Source of the DNA: Caldithrix abyssi DSM 13497
GTDB lineage: Bacteria; Calditrichota; Calditrichia; Calditrichales; Calditrichaceae
Direction of reading: 5' to 3'
Assembly (NCBI RefSeq): GCF_001886815.1
Contig: NZ_CP018099.1
Span: forward strand, 2,602,501 to 2,666,500
Length of the DNA stretch: 64,000 nt
Under the pieces are notes generated by a model that saw only the letters and a program-made list of their open reading frames with translations, ran no database searches and was not told where the DNA came from. Both the position numbers and the translations under genes were made by a program. Below, in pieces: positions 50,057-60,900 of this stretch; positions within the stretch are counted from its first letter, which is position 1, and each line of letters opens with the position of its first letter.

Positions 50057-52216
50057 TTACTTGATCTTCAGCATTCTGGCATTGATGGCTACCACAATGG
50101 TGCTTAAGGACATCAGCACAGCGCCCATGGCCGGACTGAGGATAATTCCTGAAGAATATAGTACGCCTGCCGCCAGCGGAATGGCGAAGGCATTGTAACC
50201 GGTTGCCCAGGCCAGGTTCTGAATCATTTTTCTGTAAGTGGCCTTGGCCAGGCTGATAATAGCCACCACATCAAGGGGATTGCTGTTTACCAGAACCACG
50301 TCTGCTGTTTCAACGGCAACGTCCGTTCCGGCGCCGATGGCAATACCCACATCGGCAGTGGCCAGCGCCGGCGCATCATTTACGCCGTCGCCTGTCATGG
50401 CAACGATGAGTCCCTGTGCCTGCACTTCTTTAACTTTTAAGGCCTTTTGATCCGGCAGCACTTCGGCAAAATATTGATCCAGGCCCAATTCTTCACTGAC
50501 CCAACGCGCCACCTGTTTATTATCGCCGGTTAGCATCATGGTTTTGATACCCATTTTCTTTAAAGAACGGATGGCTTCAAAAGATTCCGGTCTAATTTCG
50601 TCGGCCAGGGCAATCGCTCCATGAAGCCTGTCATTAATCAAAACAAAAACGACTGTTTTGCCCTGCTCAAACAATTCCGAAACGGTATCATTATTAATCG
50701 TAATATTTTCTTGTTTAAGATAGCCAGGACTGACAACCATTACTTTTCGACCGTCAACCATGCCGTAGGCGCCTTTGCCCGGAATGGCTTTAAAATCCTG
50801 AACCGGTAATTTTTTAGCTGCCTTATTGCTGATTGCTTTGGCAATGGGATGTTCTGAATGGCTTTCCACGCTGCCGGCTAAATCAACCAATTCATCTATT
50901 TGAATACTTTCATCAAATACGACCACGTCGGTAACGCCAAACTCGCCTTTTGTTAAGGTGCCGGTTTTATCAAAAATGATAGCTTGCAGATTGCGCGCCC
51001 GTTCGAAGGCAGCGCGATTGCGAATCAATAATCCGCGAGACGCAGAGATAGCGGTCGAAACAGCCACCACCAGAGGCACGGCCAATCCCAGCGCATGGGG
51101 GCAGGTAATGACCATCACCGTAACCGTTCGCTCAAGCGCAAACGACAAATCCTGATGCATGATCACCATCCAGACAAAGAAGGTTAATCCGCCGGCAAAA
51201 ATGGCGATGAGCGTTAGCCAGAAGGCGGCTCGATTAGCCAGGTCCTGCGTTTTAGACTTACTTTCCTGTGCCTCTTTTACCAGGTCGATCACCTGCGACA
51301 GGAACGAATCTTTGCCGGTACGGTGCACTTCGATAACCAGAGAACCTTCTCCGTTGATCGAACCGCCAATAACCTTGTCCGCTTCACCTTTATAAACAGG
51401 CTTGGACTCTCCGGTCAACATCGATTCGTTCACCGAGCTTTCTCCGCTGATCACCACGCCGTCGGCGGGGATTTTTTCACCGGGTTTGACCAGCACACGA
51501 TCGCCCTTAATCAATTCATTCAAAGGCACGTCAATCACTTTATCTTCGCCGACCAGTTTGTGCGCTTCGGAGGGCATCAATTTGGCCAGTTCTTCCAGAG
51601 CTTTAGAAGCGCCCATCACCGATTTCATTTCAATCCAGTGGCCTAAAAGCATAATGTCAATTAAAGTAGCCAGCTCCCAGAAGAATATCTTTCCGGCCAA
51701 CCCAAAAACCACCATCGCGCTGTAAAAATAGGCAACGGTTATGGCTAATGAGATCAGCGTCATCATTCCCGGGATCTTCTTCCGTAATTCCTGCACCATG
51801 CCTTTTAAAAAGGGCCAGCCGCCATAAAAATAAATAGCCGAGGCCAGTACAAAACTCACCACTAAATCGCCCGTAAAGCGCAGCGAGAATCCCAAAAATT
51901 TCTGAATCATCGGTGACAGTAGTAGAACCGGAACGGTTAAGGCCAGACTGATCCAGAAGCGTTTTCGAAAATCCGCCACCATCATTTGGTGATGATCGTG
52001 ATGATCGTGTTTTTGCCCCCTGGCGGCGTGGTCGTGCTCGTGCCCTGCACTTTGGGTATGGCCAGCGTGATCACCTTCATCAGATTGGTGCACGTGGTGA
52101 TGTTGGTCGGTATGTTTTGATGCATGTTCAGAGTGTTCATGCTCACTGTGATGATGTCCATGTTCATCCGCATCATGCTTCATGCCGTTTTCGTCGTGAT
52201 GTTTTTTATTATTCAT
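50057..52216 (-). CDS. copB: CopB-type copper-exporting P-type ATPase
   Basis: A 719-residue P1B ATPase. The first ~75 residues are a His-rich cytoplasmic tail ('[20 protein letters not shown]') in place of a CxxC domain. The membrane metal motif is 'CPH' in '[11 protein letters not shown]', typical of the P1B-3 (CopB, Cu2+/Ag+) type. Phosphorylation site 'DKTGTLTKG', 'SEHPIAKAI', '[10 protein letters not shown]' and '[13 protein letters not shown]' are intact, so it is a working pump. It lies 33 bases after the SHOCT gene and may be cotranscribed with it. It exports copper or silver from the cytoplasm. Confidence 0.95.
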   Translation of the reverse strand: MNNKKHHDENGMKHDADEHGHHHSEHEHSEHASKHTDQHHHVHQSDEGDHAGHTQSAGHEHDHAARGQKHDHHDHHQMMVADFRKRFWISLALTVPVLLLSPMIQKFLGFSLRFTGDLVVSFVLASAIYFYGGWPFLKGMVQELRKKIPGMMTLISLAITVAYFYSAMVVFGLAGKIFFWELATLIDIMLLGHWIEMKSVMGASKALEELAKLMPSEAHKLVGEDKVIDVPLNELIKGDRVLVKPGEKIPADGVVISGESSVNESMLTGESKPVYKGEADKVIGGSINGEGSLVIEVHRTGKDSFLSQVIDLVKEAQESKSKTQDLANRAAFWLTLIAIFAGGLTFFVWMVIMHQDLSFALERTVTVMVITCPHALGLAVPLVVAVSTAISASRGLLIRNRAAFERARNLQAIIFDKTGTLTKGEFGVTDVVVFDESIQIDELVDLAGSVESHSEHPIAKAISNKAAKKLPVQDFKAIPGKGAYGMVDGRKVMVVSPGYLKQENITINNDTVSELFEQGKTVVFVLINDRLHGAIALADEIRPESFEAIRSLKKMGIKTMMLTGDNKQVARWVSEELGLDQYFAEVLPDQKALKVKEVQAQGLIVAMTGDGVNDAPALATADVGIAIGAGTDVAVETADVVLVNSNPLDVVAIISLAKATYRKMIQNLAWATGYNAFAIPLAAGVLYSSGIILSPAMGAVLMSLSTIVVAINARMLKIK

Positions 52217-52249
52217 CGGTTCCCCCTTTCATTTAAGGGCTTTATATTT

Positions 52250-52456
52250 TTATTTAAGATCGTCTTTCATCCGATCAAATTCTGACTTACTAATTTCGCC
52301 TCTGGCATAGCGTTCTTTCAAAATTTCCAGCGGCGTTTTAACCGATTCATCCGGTCTGGAAGAATTTCTTTGAACGATCTGGTAAACCAGCCATACAGCC
52401 AGCGCCACAAAGATTAATGTGTACACCCAACCAAATCCCATACCATGTTCCATCAT
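52250..52456 (-). CDS. Small SHOCT-domain membrane protein
   Basis: A 68-residue protein: one membrane helix ('VYTLIFVALAVWLVYQIV') and a C-terminal SHOCT motif 'PLEILKERYARGEISKSEFDRMKDDL'-type segment (~residues 42-66). Such proteins are common partners of copper genes. GGAG lies 7 bases before the first of two Met codons. It heads the copB transcript. Confidence 0.85.
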   Translation of the reverse strand: MMEHGMGFGWVYTLIFVALAVWLVYQIVQRNSSRPDESVKTPLEILKERYARGEISKSEFDRMKDDLK

Positions 52457-53084
52457 TTTAAAGCTCCTTTCTTTCGGAGTTATTTTTTGCCGCAGATCGT
52501 TCCTTTTTCATTCAAGTGGGCTGCTTTTTTTACTGATCTTTCGATTCTGCAGCCTGTCATCAATCAACGTTCTGCGTTACTTATTAAAAAGCACATTCCG
52601 TGCCAGAATTAACAGAGTCTTTATTCTATTGTAATTTAATCACTTACAAAATAAAATTGATTTTAGATTGCTTTGTTTTTGATGAATATTCTACAACTTA
52701 CTGAAGAATAGTGTACAAAACCGAAAATTCTTGTGAGCCAATTGTGATGTTTACCTAACACCTTAATGAACCCTTTACATTCCGGTTGTAACCAACTGGA
52801 GTTCCACCGCTCCAACCGGCGCGGAGCGTAACAAGATGGTTAAAGCCGAACGGGACGAGTGGATCATGGAAAGCGCAAGACAAAAAACAAAAATGGGAGG
52901 TATTCATTATCAAAAAATGGTTCGCGTTTCCGATGGTATGTTAAAAGTTAAATAATTGCAATAATCGCCGTTCGTCATTTTTATATTGATGGCGGGCCGC
53001 ATCCGGAACTGGGCCAATTTGCAAAATCGGCGATCGAGAGCTATTTGTTTCCATGGCACAATGCCTTACCAACCTTAATAATAA
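52457..53084. other. Intergenic region upstream of the insertion sequence, with possible gene remnant
   Basis: No intact gene. The stretch 52770-52953 (+) stays open for ~60 codons ('VVTNWSSTAPTGAERNKMV...') and ends in TAA, preceded by stops. A second open stretch 52965-53084 runs into the insertion. These may be remnants of a gene broken by the IS, but I recognise no family. The part next to 52456 is AT-rich and may hold the copB promoter. Confidence 0.35.
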
Positions 53085-54372
53085 GGCTCTACTGGGATTT
53101 TTGTGAAAAACAAAAATAATCCTTAGATTGAGTTTATGAAAGATAAAGAATTATTTAAACAGATTTTGGGACTTTCGCATCCCTGGGAAGTTTCTAAAGT
53201 TGACTTAGATATTGCGAATGAGGAAGTAGAAATAGAGATTATCTATAAGTCAAAAAAAGGTTTTTGTCCCGAATGCGAAGTGGAATATGATATTTATGAT
53301 CACCGCGAAAAACGTCGTTGGCGGCATTTGGATACATGCCAAATGAAGACCTATATTGTCTGCAAAGTACCCCGCATTAAATGCAAGGAACATGGAGTAA
53401 AAACGATCAAAGTACCTTGGGCAGAAAAGTCGAGTCGAACGACTTTATTATTTGAACGTTTTGCTATTGAGTTATTACTGGCCTCCAAGAACCAGAGCAA
53501 AACGGCACAATTTTTACGGATCAGCTTTGATATGCTTCATCATATAATGAGCAAAGCAGTGGAACGCGGGCTATCACGCCGAACGGAAGAGGACATTAAA
53601 TATATCGGGATAGATGAGAAGAGTATGAAAAGAGGTCATACTTATGTAAGCGTATTATCCGATAGTGAAAGAAGACGTGTAATAGATGTAAGTGAAGGTC
53701 GCACAACAAGCTCTGCCAGTTCGTTAATAAACAAGGGATTAACAGAGAAACAAAAGGAGGGCCTCAAAGCGGTCAGTATGGATATGTGGAAAGCTTTTAT
53801 TAAAGCTGTTCAAAAGGAGCTTCCCAATGCTTCCATAGTGCATGACAAATTTCATATAATGAAGTATTTAAATGATGGAGTGGATAAAACCAGACGAGAG
53901 GAAGCCCGTAAATTACAAAAATCTAATGATAAAACCTTAGTGAAAAGTAAATATTTATTTTTAAAGAATCTGGAAAATATGACGGACAAGCAATTATCGC
54001 GTTTCAGAAAAATTCAAGAACTTAACCTTATCACTTCCCAGGCTTGGGCGGCCAAAGAGAACTTCAAAGAATTCTTTAGGAGTGAAACAATAAATGATGC
54101 GAAATTTTTTTTTGCGGAATGGTATCAGGATATTAAGGAACGTTCTTTAAATAAAATGATTAAAGTAGCAAAAATGCTCATTGCTCATTCAGATGGCTTA
54201 TTAAACTATATAAGATATCAGATAGATAATTCAGTAGCCGAATGGTTGAACGGCAAGATACAGGAGATAAAAACAGTTGGTAGAGGCTTTAGAAAATTTG
54301 AAAATTTTAGGATAGCAATACTTTTCTTTCTTGGTAAATTAGACCTTTTTCCACAGGAATCCCAGTAGAGCC
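53085..54372 (+). mobile_element. ISL3-family insertion sequence, intact with 8-bp target duplication
   Basis: A 1288-bp element. Terminal inverted repeats: GGCTCTACTGGGATTTTTGT at 53085 and, on the other strand at 54372, GGCTCTACTGGGATTCCTGT (3 mismatches over ~26 bases). AATAATAA stands on both sides (53077-53084 and 54373-54380), a perfect 8-bp target duplication as expected for ISL3. Clean ends and an intact transposase indicate recent insertion. Confidence 0.95.
53136..54368 (+). CDS. ISL3 family transposase
   Basis: A 410-residue transposase. The N-terminal zinc finger has Cys pairs in 'GFCPECEVEYDIYDH' and 'CKVPRIKCKEHG'; the catalytic region shows the DDE-type 'YIGIDEKSMKRGHTYVSVL', 'VSMDMWKAFIKAV' and 'VHDKFHIMKYLNDGVDKTRR', and near the end 'NSVAEWLNGKIQEIKTVGRGFRKFENF' (residues ~365-391) with the last acidic residue. 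The stop codon lies inside the right inverted repeat. Intact and probably active. Confidence 0.95.
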   Translation: MKDKELFKQILGLSHPWEVSKVDLDIANEEVEIEIIYKSKKGFCPECEVEYDIYDHREKRRWRHLDTCQMKTYIVCKVPRIKCKEHGVKTIKVPWAEKSSRTTLLFERFAIELLLASKNQSKTAQFLRISFDMLHHIMSKAVERGLSRRTEEDIKYIGIDEKSMKRGHTYVSVLSDSERRRVIDVSEGRTTSSASSLINKGLTEKQKEGLKAVSMDMWKAFIKAVQKELPNASIVHDKFHIMKYLNDGVDKTRREEARKLQKSNDKTLVKSKYLFLKNLENMTDKQLSRFRKIQELNLITSQAWAAKENFKEFFRSETINDAKFFFAEWYQDIKERSLNKMIKVAKMLIAHSDGLLNYIRYQIDNSVAEWLNGKIQEIKTVGRGFRKFENFRIAILFFLGKLDLFPQESQ

Positions 54373-54387
54373 AATAATAATAAATAA

Positions 54388-54417
54388 GGCGGCCACTTTT
54401 TAAGTAAAGCGACCGCC
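54388..54417 (-). terminator. Probable terminator of ccmF
   Basis: GGCGG (54388-54392) pairs with CCGCC (54413-54417), with an inner CTTT/AAAG stem. On the minus strand it is followed by TTATTTATTATTATT, 90 bases after the ccmF stop. The insertion sequence sits in this U-tract. Confidence 0.6.
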
Positions 54418-54508
54418 TGTTATTTTACTTAATTCACTTTACAGCACATGGCCTATTCAGGCAGCACTCTGGCCTGTGCTCATCTCAAACGCCAAATGAG
54501 TACATCAA

Positions 54509-56731
54509 TCATGTTTGCGCATTGCGTCTTCTTCCTTCTTTAAATCTTCTGTAGCCACCAAGGATGGTGCCAGCAGTTAACAAAATCGTACCCAGCCATA
54601 ACAAAGCCATAAAGCGTTTGATGCTGATTTCTATCAATACCTGCGCGGTTGGCGCTTCTTTCAGTGGCGCTGTACCATGGAACATCAATCTAATCGTTTT
54701 GGCATCGGCATTAAGGGCAGTTAGCTCTATTGTTGTTTTTCCCGTTTCCGCATCTTCCAAAACTGAGGGAATGGCTTCGCCTTGTTGTCCACGTAATATG
54801 ACGCCAGGCTTAAGCTGGATGATTTCTTCCCCTTTTTTAAAGATCACATTGGCAAGCACTTTAATGCCGTGCTCTTCATCATGGTTAGCCATTTCGAAAC
54901 CGGTGAACTGGACTTCGTAATCGTTCCAGGTCTTGATTTCGCCTTTTTCAAGGGTTATTTCTTCATGGGCATGGTTATGCTCATCCCGGGCAATCTGCAG
55001 CGGCGAAATGTAAAGATCGCTGATTATCCCACGCCGAATGGATGGTTCGTGCATCATGCTGTTCGTGTAATTATTCATGTAAATACGCGGGCGCATCTCG
55101 AACGATTCTTCTTCTTTTTCAACCTGAATGATCACGCCGTTTTTACCGTTGGGCTGCTGAAAATCGCCGCTATAGGTAAACGTGAAGTTAAAAACCTGTT
55201 GCGGCTCATTTTGATTTAATACAATACGTTCGCTGTGCGAATATTGAGCCGAAAGGATAATACCGACAAACATCAGGGTCAGGCCAATATGGGTTAAAGG
55301 CGCGGCCAGGCCTTCTTTTTTGGAAGAGTGGCGCAAACGCGTGAAGAACATATCTAAATTAGCAACCAATGCCATGGTCGAAAAGGTAACAAAGATGATA
55401 AAAAGCCAGTTGTCCATCTTCGCCAGCAGTAATGCCGTCAGCGCGACGAGACCGGCCAGACCGGTTAAAATCTGCCTTCTAAAAAAGTCTTTTGTTTCGG
55501 TCTTTCCCCAGCGCACAAAGGGCGCCCAGCTCAGCAGCAAAGCCATTAAAATGCCCAGCGGCAGATTCATTTTATTGTAAAAATCAATCCCGACCTGTGA
55601 AGGTTGACCGAAAATCGAAGTAAGCAGCGGAGACGAAGTGCCCAGCCAGATAAGCATTGCAGAGGTAAGCAGCAGAAACATGGTGAGCACCAGGGCGGTT
55701 TCTTTGTTCAGTTTTTTTACAGGCAGCGGTTGGGAGGGAATTTCGCCGCTGCGCCAGAACATCAGTCCTGCGCCCACCAGTATCACCGCACCCATGAAAA
55801 CGATCAAATAGGAGCTCAGACCCAGATCGGCAAAGGAATGCACCGAAAAATCGGCCAGGACTCCAGAACGTGTCAAAAACGTGGCATATAAAACCATGAC
55901 GTAAGAGAGAATCGCCAGCGTAAGATTGGTTTTTTGCAAGGAGCCGGTTTTCTTTGTAATCAGCAGACCGTGGAACAGCGCGATAATGAACAGCCAGGCG
56001 ATCAGAGAGGAATTTTCCACCGGGTCCCATCCCCAATAGCCGCCCCAGCCTAAAACTTCATAAGCCCAGAAAGCCCCAATAATAATACCGGCGCCCAGGG
56101 TTATGGAGGTAAGCAGCGTCCAGGGCAGCGCCAGCTTTACCCAGGTCTGATAATCATTTTTATGCAGCGCGGCCAGAGCAAGGGCAAGAGGAATTGCGGC
56201 CGCAGCGTATCCCACAAATAAGACCGGCGGATGAATAATCATCCAAAAATTTTGCAGCAAAGGATTAAGACCTGCGCCGTCCGGCGGAACATGTTCCTGC
56301 AGAGCAAAAGGGCTGACCTTTACCAGGATGATTAAAAATCCGGCCATAACCAGGTTTAAATAGAACATGGTCGGATTTTCCAGGCTTCCCAGGCGTTTGT
56401 GTACGATGAAAATCATGATGACCATCATCCATGCCCAGAGCAAAAAGGAGCCTTCCTGCCCGGCCCAGAAGGAAGAAATCAATAACCCAAGCCCAAGGTC
56501 TCTTGATGAGTAGCGATATATATATCCAATTTCAAAATGATGCGTTAATATTAAATAAAGCAATAAAATGCTGGCAAGGCTAACGCCAGCCAACTGCACA
56601 TAAAAAGCTTTACGAGCAATATTTAGCCATTTTACTTTATTTACAGAGCCAGACTGCCCTACTAAGTAAGCGTAAGCCGAAATTAGTGCAGCGATTAAAG
56701 CCATAAAGATCAAAAATTTACCAGGGACCAT
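54509..56731 (-). CDS. ccmF: Cytochrome c maturation protein CcmF (haem lyase subunit)
   Basis: A 740-residue protein with about 14-15 membrane helices. The haem-handling WWD domain is 'WGGYWGWDPVENSS', and 'SFWAGQEGSFLLW', 'MIIHPPVLFVGYAA' with conserved His are typical CcmF. A large periplasmic loop lies in the C-terminal third. It is longer than E. coli CcmF (~650). It attaches haem to apocytochromes in system I. No other ccm genes are in the window; the octaheme cytochrome is a likely client. Located between the copB region and the Cus operon. Confidence 0.93.
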   Translation of the reverse strand: MVPGKFLIFMALIAALISAYAYLVGQSGSVNKVKWLNIARKAFYVQLAGVSLASILLLYLILTHHFEIGYIYRYSSRDLGLGLLISSFWAGQEGSFLLWAWMMVIMIFIVHKRLGSLENPTMFYLNLVMAGFLIILVKVSPFALQEHVPPDGAGLNPLLQNFWMIIHPPVLFVGYAAAAIPLALALAALHKNDYQTWVKLALPWTLLTSITLGAGIIIGAFWAYEVLGWGGYWGWDPVENSSLIAWLFIIALFHGLLITKKTGSLQKTNLTLAILSYVMVLYATFLTRSGVLADFSVHSFADLGLSSYLIVFMGAVILVGAGLMFWRSGEIPSQPLPVKKLNKETALVLTMFLLLTSAMLIWLGTSSPLLTSIFGQPSQVGIDFYNKMNLPLGILMALLLSWAPFVRWGKTETKDFFRRQILTGLAGLVALTALLLAKMDNWLFIIFVTFSTMALVANLDMFFTRLRHSSKKEGLAAPLTHIGLTLMFVGIILSAQYSHSERIVLNQNEPQQVFNFTFTYSGDFQQPNGKNGVIIQVEKEEESFEMRPRIYMNNYTNSMMHEPSIRRGIISDLYISPLQIARDEHNHAHEEITLEKGEIKTWNDYEVQFTGFEMANHDEEHGIKVLANVIFKKGEEIIQLKPGVILRGQQGEAIPSVLEDAETGKTTIELTALNADAKTIRLMFHGTAPLKEAPTAQVLIEISIKRFMALLWLGTILLTAGTILGGYRRFKEGRRRNAQT

Positions 56732-57049
56732 ACCCTCTCCCTTTTGTTTAATGGATGTCTTACATTTAAAATGCTTTGTGAAATATGTTTCAAAGGACGG
56801 TAAACTTCTGCCTTTTTTTTAAAAATTATGTGCCAGTAGCACAAATTTATATTTTATTTAAAGTCCTTTGAAGCGCTATTATTTATGCTGTTATCTTTCT
56901 TATACCTTCCCTTTCTTATCCTCCTATGTTCGTTTTAACTTATGCTGCAGGAGCCCTCACCGCCGACATCATTAAATAATGAACGGCGGAGTGAACCACG
57001 CCCGGAAAGGGGGCTAATCAAAACTCCCTTTTTGGTTTTTAAAGCGATA
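56732..57049. other. Intergenic region between ccmF and the Met-rich gene
   Basis: No gene. It contains a hairpin CCGCCG/CGGCGG with inner TCATT/AATGA (56960-56989) that could end the Cus transcript, though it lacks a U-tract. Upstream of ccmF the sequence is AT-rich. Confidence 0.5.
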
Positions 57050-57508
57050 TTATTTGTTTTCCTGCTCTTCGATCGACTTCATATTTTTAACCATCTCTTC
57101 CATGGATTGCATCATTTTCTGCATGTGTTCTTCCATTTGCTCGATGTGTTTTTTCTTCTGGGGATCGTTCATCATTTTTTGATCCTGCTTCATCGATTCG
57201 ATACCCTGCATCATTTTTTGCATATCTTTGGCGGTTTCGAACATGGCCATAACCGTGCTCATCATGCCCGAATCCATCATCTTTTGCATGTGTTCCGAAT
57301 CGCTGCCGTGCAGGTTTTTTACGATGCCTATGCATTCATGCATAACATTCTGCATCTGATTGCTATTGTCGCCTACCTTCATTCGTTCCTGCGTTACCAT
57401 GCCCTTATGTTCCATTCCTTTAACCTGCGGTTCCTGTGCGTAAGCGGTAATCGAAAACAGGCCGGCGATGACGATGGCGATTGCCAATGACTTGATACTT
57501 GAACTCAT
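57050..57508 (-). CDS. Exported methionine-rich protein, probable copper/silver binding
   Basis: A 152-residue protein with a signal peptide (~1-24, ending 'ITAYAQ') and a body rich in Met, with clusters such as 'EHMQKMMDSGMMSTVMAM' and 'EEHMQKMMQSMEEM'. It has one Cys and several His, and long heptad-like helices. Met-rich periplasmic proteins commonly bind Cu(I)/Ag(I) (CopA/CusF-like role). It ends the Cus operon, 84 bases after the PII-like gene. Family not recognised; metal binding is inferred from composition and context. Confidence 0.7.
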   Translation of the reverse strand: MSSSIKSLAIAIVIAGLFSITAYAQEPQVKGMEHKGMVTQERMKVGDNSNQMQNVMHECIGIVKNLHGSDSEHMQKMMDSGMMSTVMAMFETAKDMQKMMQGIESMKQDQKMMNDPQKKKHIEQMEEHMQKMMQSMEEMVKNMKSIEEQENK

Positions 57509-57592
57509 AGTGGTTCTCCTTTTTTAAATTAATTATTATGAATTATTTTCTTATTACAACATCTTAAATTACTTTACCACGCCTTCCATGGG

Positions 57593-57934
57593 CTAAATGG
57601 CTTCTTTGTTTTCCTTGCCTGTTCTAATTTTTACAGCTTTTTCGACAGGCATTACGTAAATCATGCCATCGCCGGGCATTCCGGTATATGCCGTTTGACG
57701 AATGGTTTCGACAATTTTATTGGCGTCTTCCGATCGGCAAACCGTTTCGAGCTTGGCCACATCGGAATATTTTTTAACGAGGTGAATGGAATAGCGGGCC
57801 TGTTGCGGGTCTACCAGATGGTGTCCCACGCCCATTACATCGATTAAAGTAATATCGGCAACACCCAGATCATACAGGGCTTCGATGACAGCTTCTGCTT
57901 TGGAACTGCGGATAAAGGCTTTTACTTCTTTCAT
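57593..57934 (-). CDS. PII-like signalling protein in the copper efflux operon
   Basis: A 113-residue protein of the PII (GlnB/GlnK) fold. The N-terminal strand 'MKEVKAFIRSSKAEAVIEAL' and the C-terminal nucleotide loop 'TGMPGDGMIYVMPVEKAVKIRTG' match PII. The T-loop ('DVMGVGHHLVDPQQARYSIH') lacks the uridylylated Tyr and holds His-His instead. A PII subgroup genetically linked to heavy-metal RND pumps is known (PII-NG), and the position next to cusA fits it. It may sense nucleotide or metal state and act on the pump. It is separated from cusA by a hairpin. Confidence 0.85.
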   Translation of the reverse strand: MKEVKAFIRSSKAEAVIEALYDLGVADITLIDVMGVGHHLVDPQQARYSIHLVKKYSDVAKLETVCRSEDANKIVETIRQTAYTGMPGDGMIYVMPVEKAVKIRTGKENKEAI

Positions 57935-57958
57935 TTTTATGCTCCTCTTTTGAGAATA

Positions 57959-57983
57959 ACGGGCCGCCTTTTTTGCGGCCCGT
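57959..57983. other. Intra-operon hairpin between cusA and the PII-like gene
   Basis: ACGGGCCGC (57959-57967) and GCGGCCCGT (57975-57983), nine perfect pairs around a T-rich loop, just after the cusA stop. On the minus strand only a short U-tract follows, so it may be a weak terminator or an mRNA-stability element that lowers expression of downstream genes. Confidence 0.6.
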
Positions 57984-57996
57984 TCTATTTTATGAT

Positions 57997-60900
57997 TTAA
58001 AACGTTTCATTTCCATTATTTTCTTCAGCTTCGTCTTTAGCAAATTGTGCGCTCATGCGTTTTAACTCCCGGCTTTTCCACAAAAAGTAGATGGCGGGGA
58101 TGACGATCAACGTTAAAACCGTTGACGAGACCAGGCCGCCGATCATGGGAGCGGCAATGCGCTTCATGGTCTGTGAACCGGTTCCTGTCCCCCACAATAT
58201 GGGCATCAGTCCGAGCATGGTAGTGGCTACGGTCATCAACTTGGGACGTACCCTGTCCACGGCGCCTTCAACAACAATTTGTTTCAGATGATCCAACTTA
58301 CGAATCATGCCTCTCTTTTTCCAGTCATTATAAACATTGTCCAGATAAACCAGCATCACCACGCCCGTTTCGGCCGAAAGACCAGCCAGAGCAATGAAGC
58401 CTACGCCAACCGCCACACTAAAGTTGTAACCCAGGATGTACATAAACCAGATGCCTCCGATCAGAGCAAAAGGCAAAGAGAACATCACAATCATGCTTTC
58501 GGTTACATTCTTAAAGTTGAAGTAGAGCAGCAAAAAGATGATGACCAGGGTAATGGGCACCACAATTTGCAGTCGCTTTTGAGCGCGCTGCATGTATTCG
58601 TACTGTCCGGACCAGACCAGGCTGTAACCTTCAGGAAAATCAACTTTGTCAAAGACGGCCTTTTTGGCGTTTTTCACATAGGTGCCCACATCAATATCTC
58701 GAATATCGACATACAACCAGGCGGTGCGGCGGGCATTTTCGCTTTTGATGACAGGCGGCCCTTTTTTAATCTCAATGTCTGCCAGATATTCAAGCGGAAC
58801 CTGGGCTCCTGTGGGCGTTGGCACCAGTACACGCTTCAGAGCGCTGATGTTGTCTCGCAATTCTCTGTTGTAGCGCACATTTACCGGATATCGCTCCAGT
58901 CCTTCAACGGTGTAAGTTACGTTCATTCCTCCAATGGCTGTGGTGATTACATCCTGCACATCTCCAACCGTTAATCCATATCGCGCGGCTTCCAATCGAT
59001 TAATTTTAAAATCCAGATAGTTGCCGCCTACTGTTTTATCCGGAAAAACGCTCAAAGTTCCCTTTACATCTTTCAAAACATTGGCAATCCGCTCAGCCAG
59101 GTCAGAAAGCGTTTGCAAATCCGGCCCCATAACCTTAACGCCGACGGGCGTTTTAATTCCCGTGGAGAGCATGTCAATCCTGGTTTTAATGGGCATGGTC
59201 CAGGCGTTGGTTAATCCCGGAAACTGAATGGCGGCATCCAGCTCTTTGATTAATTTTTCCATGGTCATGCCAGGGCGCCATTCTTCTTTGGGTTTAAGCA
59301 TAATGGTTGTTTCGATCATGGAAAGCGGCGCCGGATCGGTGGCTGTTTCGGCCCGGCCGATTTTACCAAACACATGGTGCACTTCCGGAAAACTCTTTAT
59401 GATCTTGTCGGTTTGCTGCAGCAGTTCCCTGGCCTTGGTGATGCTAATTCCCGGATCGGTGGTCGGCATGTACAGCAGATCGCCTTCATTCAACGGAGGC
59501 ATGAACTCAGAACCGAGACGTTGTAAGGGCAAGATGGTAATCAGGATAAGTACCACAGCTCCTCCGATGGTTAGCCAGCGAAAACGCAGCACAAAATCGA
59601 TAACCGGTCTGTAAAGTTTGATTAATATTCGACTGATGGGATTTTCTTTTTCAGAGCGAATTCTACCGCGCACGAAAAAGCCCATCAAAACCGGCGTAAT
59701 GGTGATGGCTATGATTGCCGAAGCCGCCATGGCATACGTTTTGGTGTAGGCCAGGGGTTTAAATAGCCGCCCTTCTTGCGCCTGCAGGGTAAAAACCGGC
59801 AGAAACGAAAGCGTTACAATGAGCAGAGAATAAAACAACGCCGGCCCTACCTCTTTGGATGCGGACATGATGATCTGCCAGTGCTCCTTTTTCCCCCTGT
59901 CTCGTTCCAGATGTTTATGTGCGTTTTCGATCATCACAATGGCCGCATCTACCATGGCGCCAATGGCAATAGCAATACCGCCCAGAGACATGATGTTGGC
60001 GTTAATGCCCTGAAAGTACATAATCAGAAAAGAGATTAAAATACCCATGGGCAGGGTGAATACGGCCACAAAAGCGCTACGAAAATGCAAAAGGAAGATG
60101 ATGGATACAAGGGCTACCACGAGTAACTCTTCTACCAGTTTTTCACGCAAATTGTCAATGGCTCTGATGATTAAGCCTGAACGATCATAGGCCGACTTGA
60201 TGGTCACGCCTTCGGGCAGCCCCTTTTCCAGTTCTTTTAACTTCTGTTTTACGCGTTCAATGGTTTTAAGCGCATTTTCGCCCCAGCGCATGACCACAAT
60301 TCCGCCGACGGTTTCGCCCTCGCCGTTCCATTCGGCAAGCCCGCGACGCAGCTCTGCCCCAATGCTGACATTGGCAATGTTTTTGATTAAAATGGGCGTT
60401 CCGTTCTGATCCACGCCCACCGGAATATTTTCCACATCTTCTCTGGATTTAATGTAGCCCAGCCCGCGTACCATAAACTCTGTTTCGCCCATTTCAACCA
60501 GGCGGCCGCCCACGTCGTTGTTACTGCGCTTGATGGCCATCTTTACCTTATTCAAAGGAATGTTGTAAGCCTTTAATTTGTTGGGGTCCACTTCTACCTG
60601 GTATTGTTTTACATAACCGCCAATACTGGCTACTTCTGCCACGCCGGGAACACTGGTCAATTCGTAACGCAGGTACCAGTCCTGCAGCGAACGCAGTTCC
60701 TGCAGATCGTATTTATCTCCGCCATCCAGCACATACTCGTAAACCCAACCCACGCCGGTGGCATCAGGCCCCAATTGCGGAGTCACCCCCGCAGGCAACC
60801 GACTGGAAACGTAATTCAAATATTCCAGTACCCGCGAACGCGCCCAGTAAAGATCGGTACCGTCTTCAAAAATAATGTACACAAAAGAGAGTCCGAAAAA

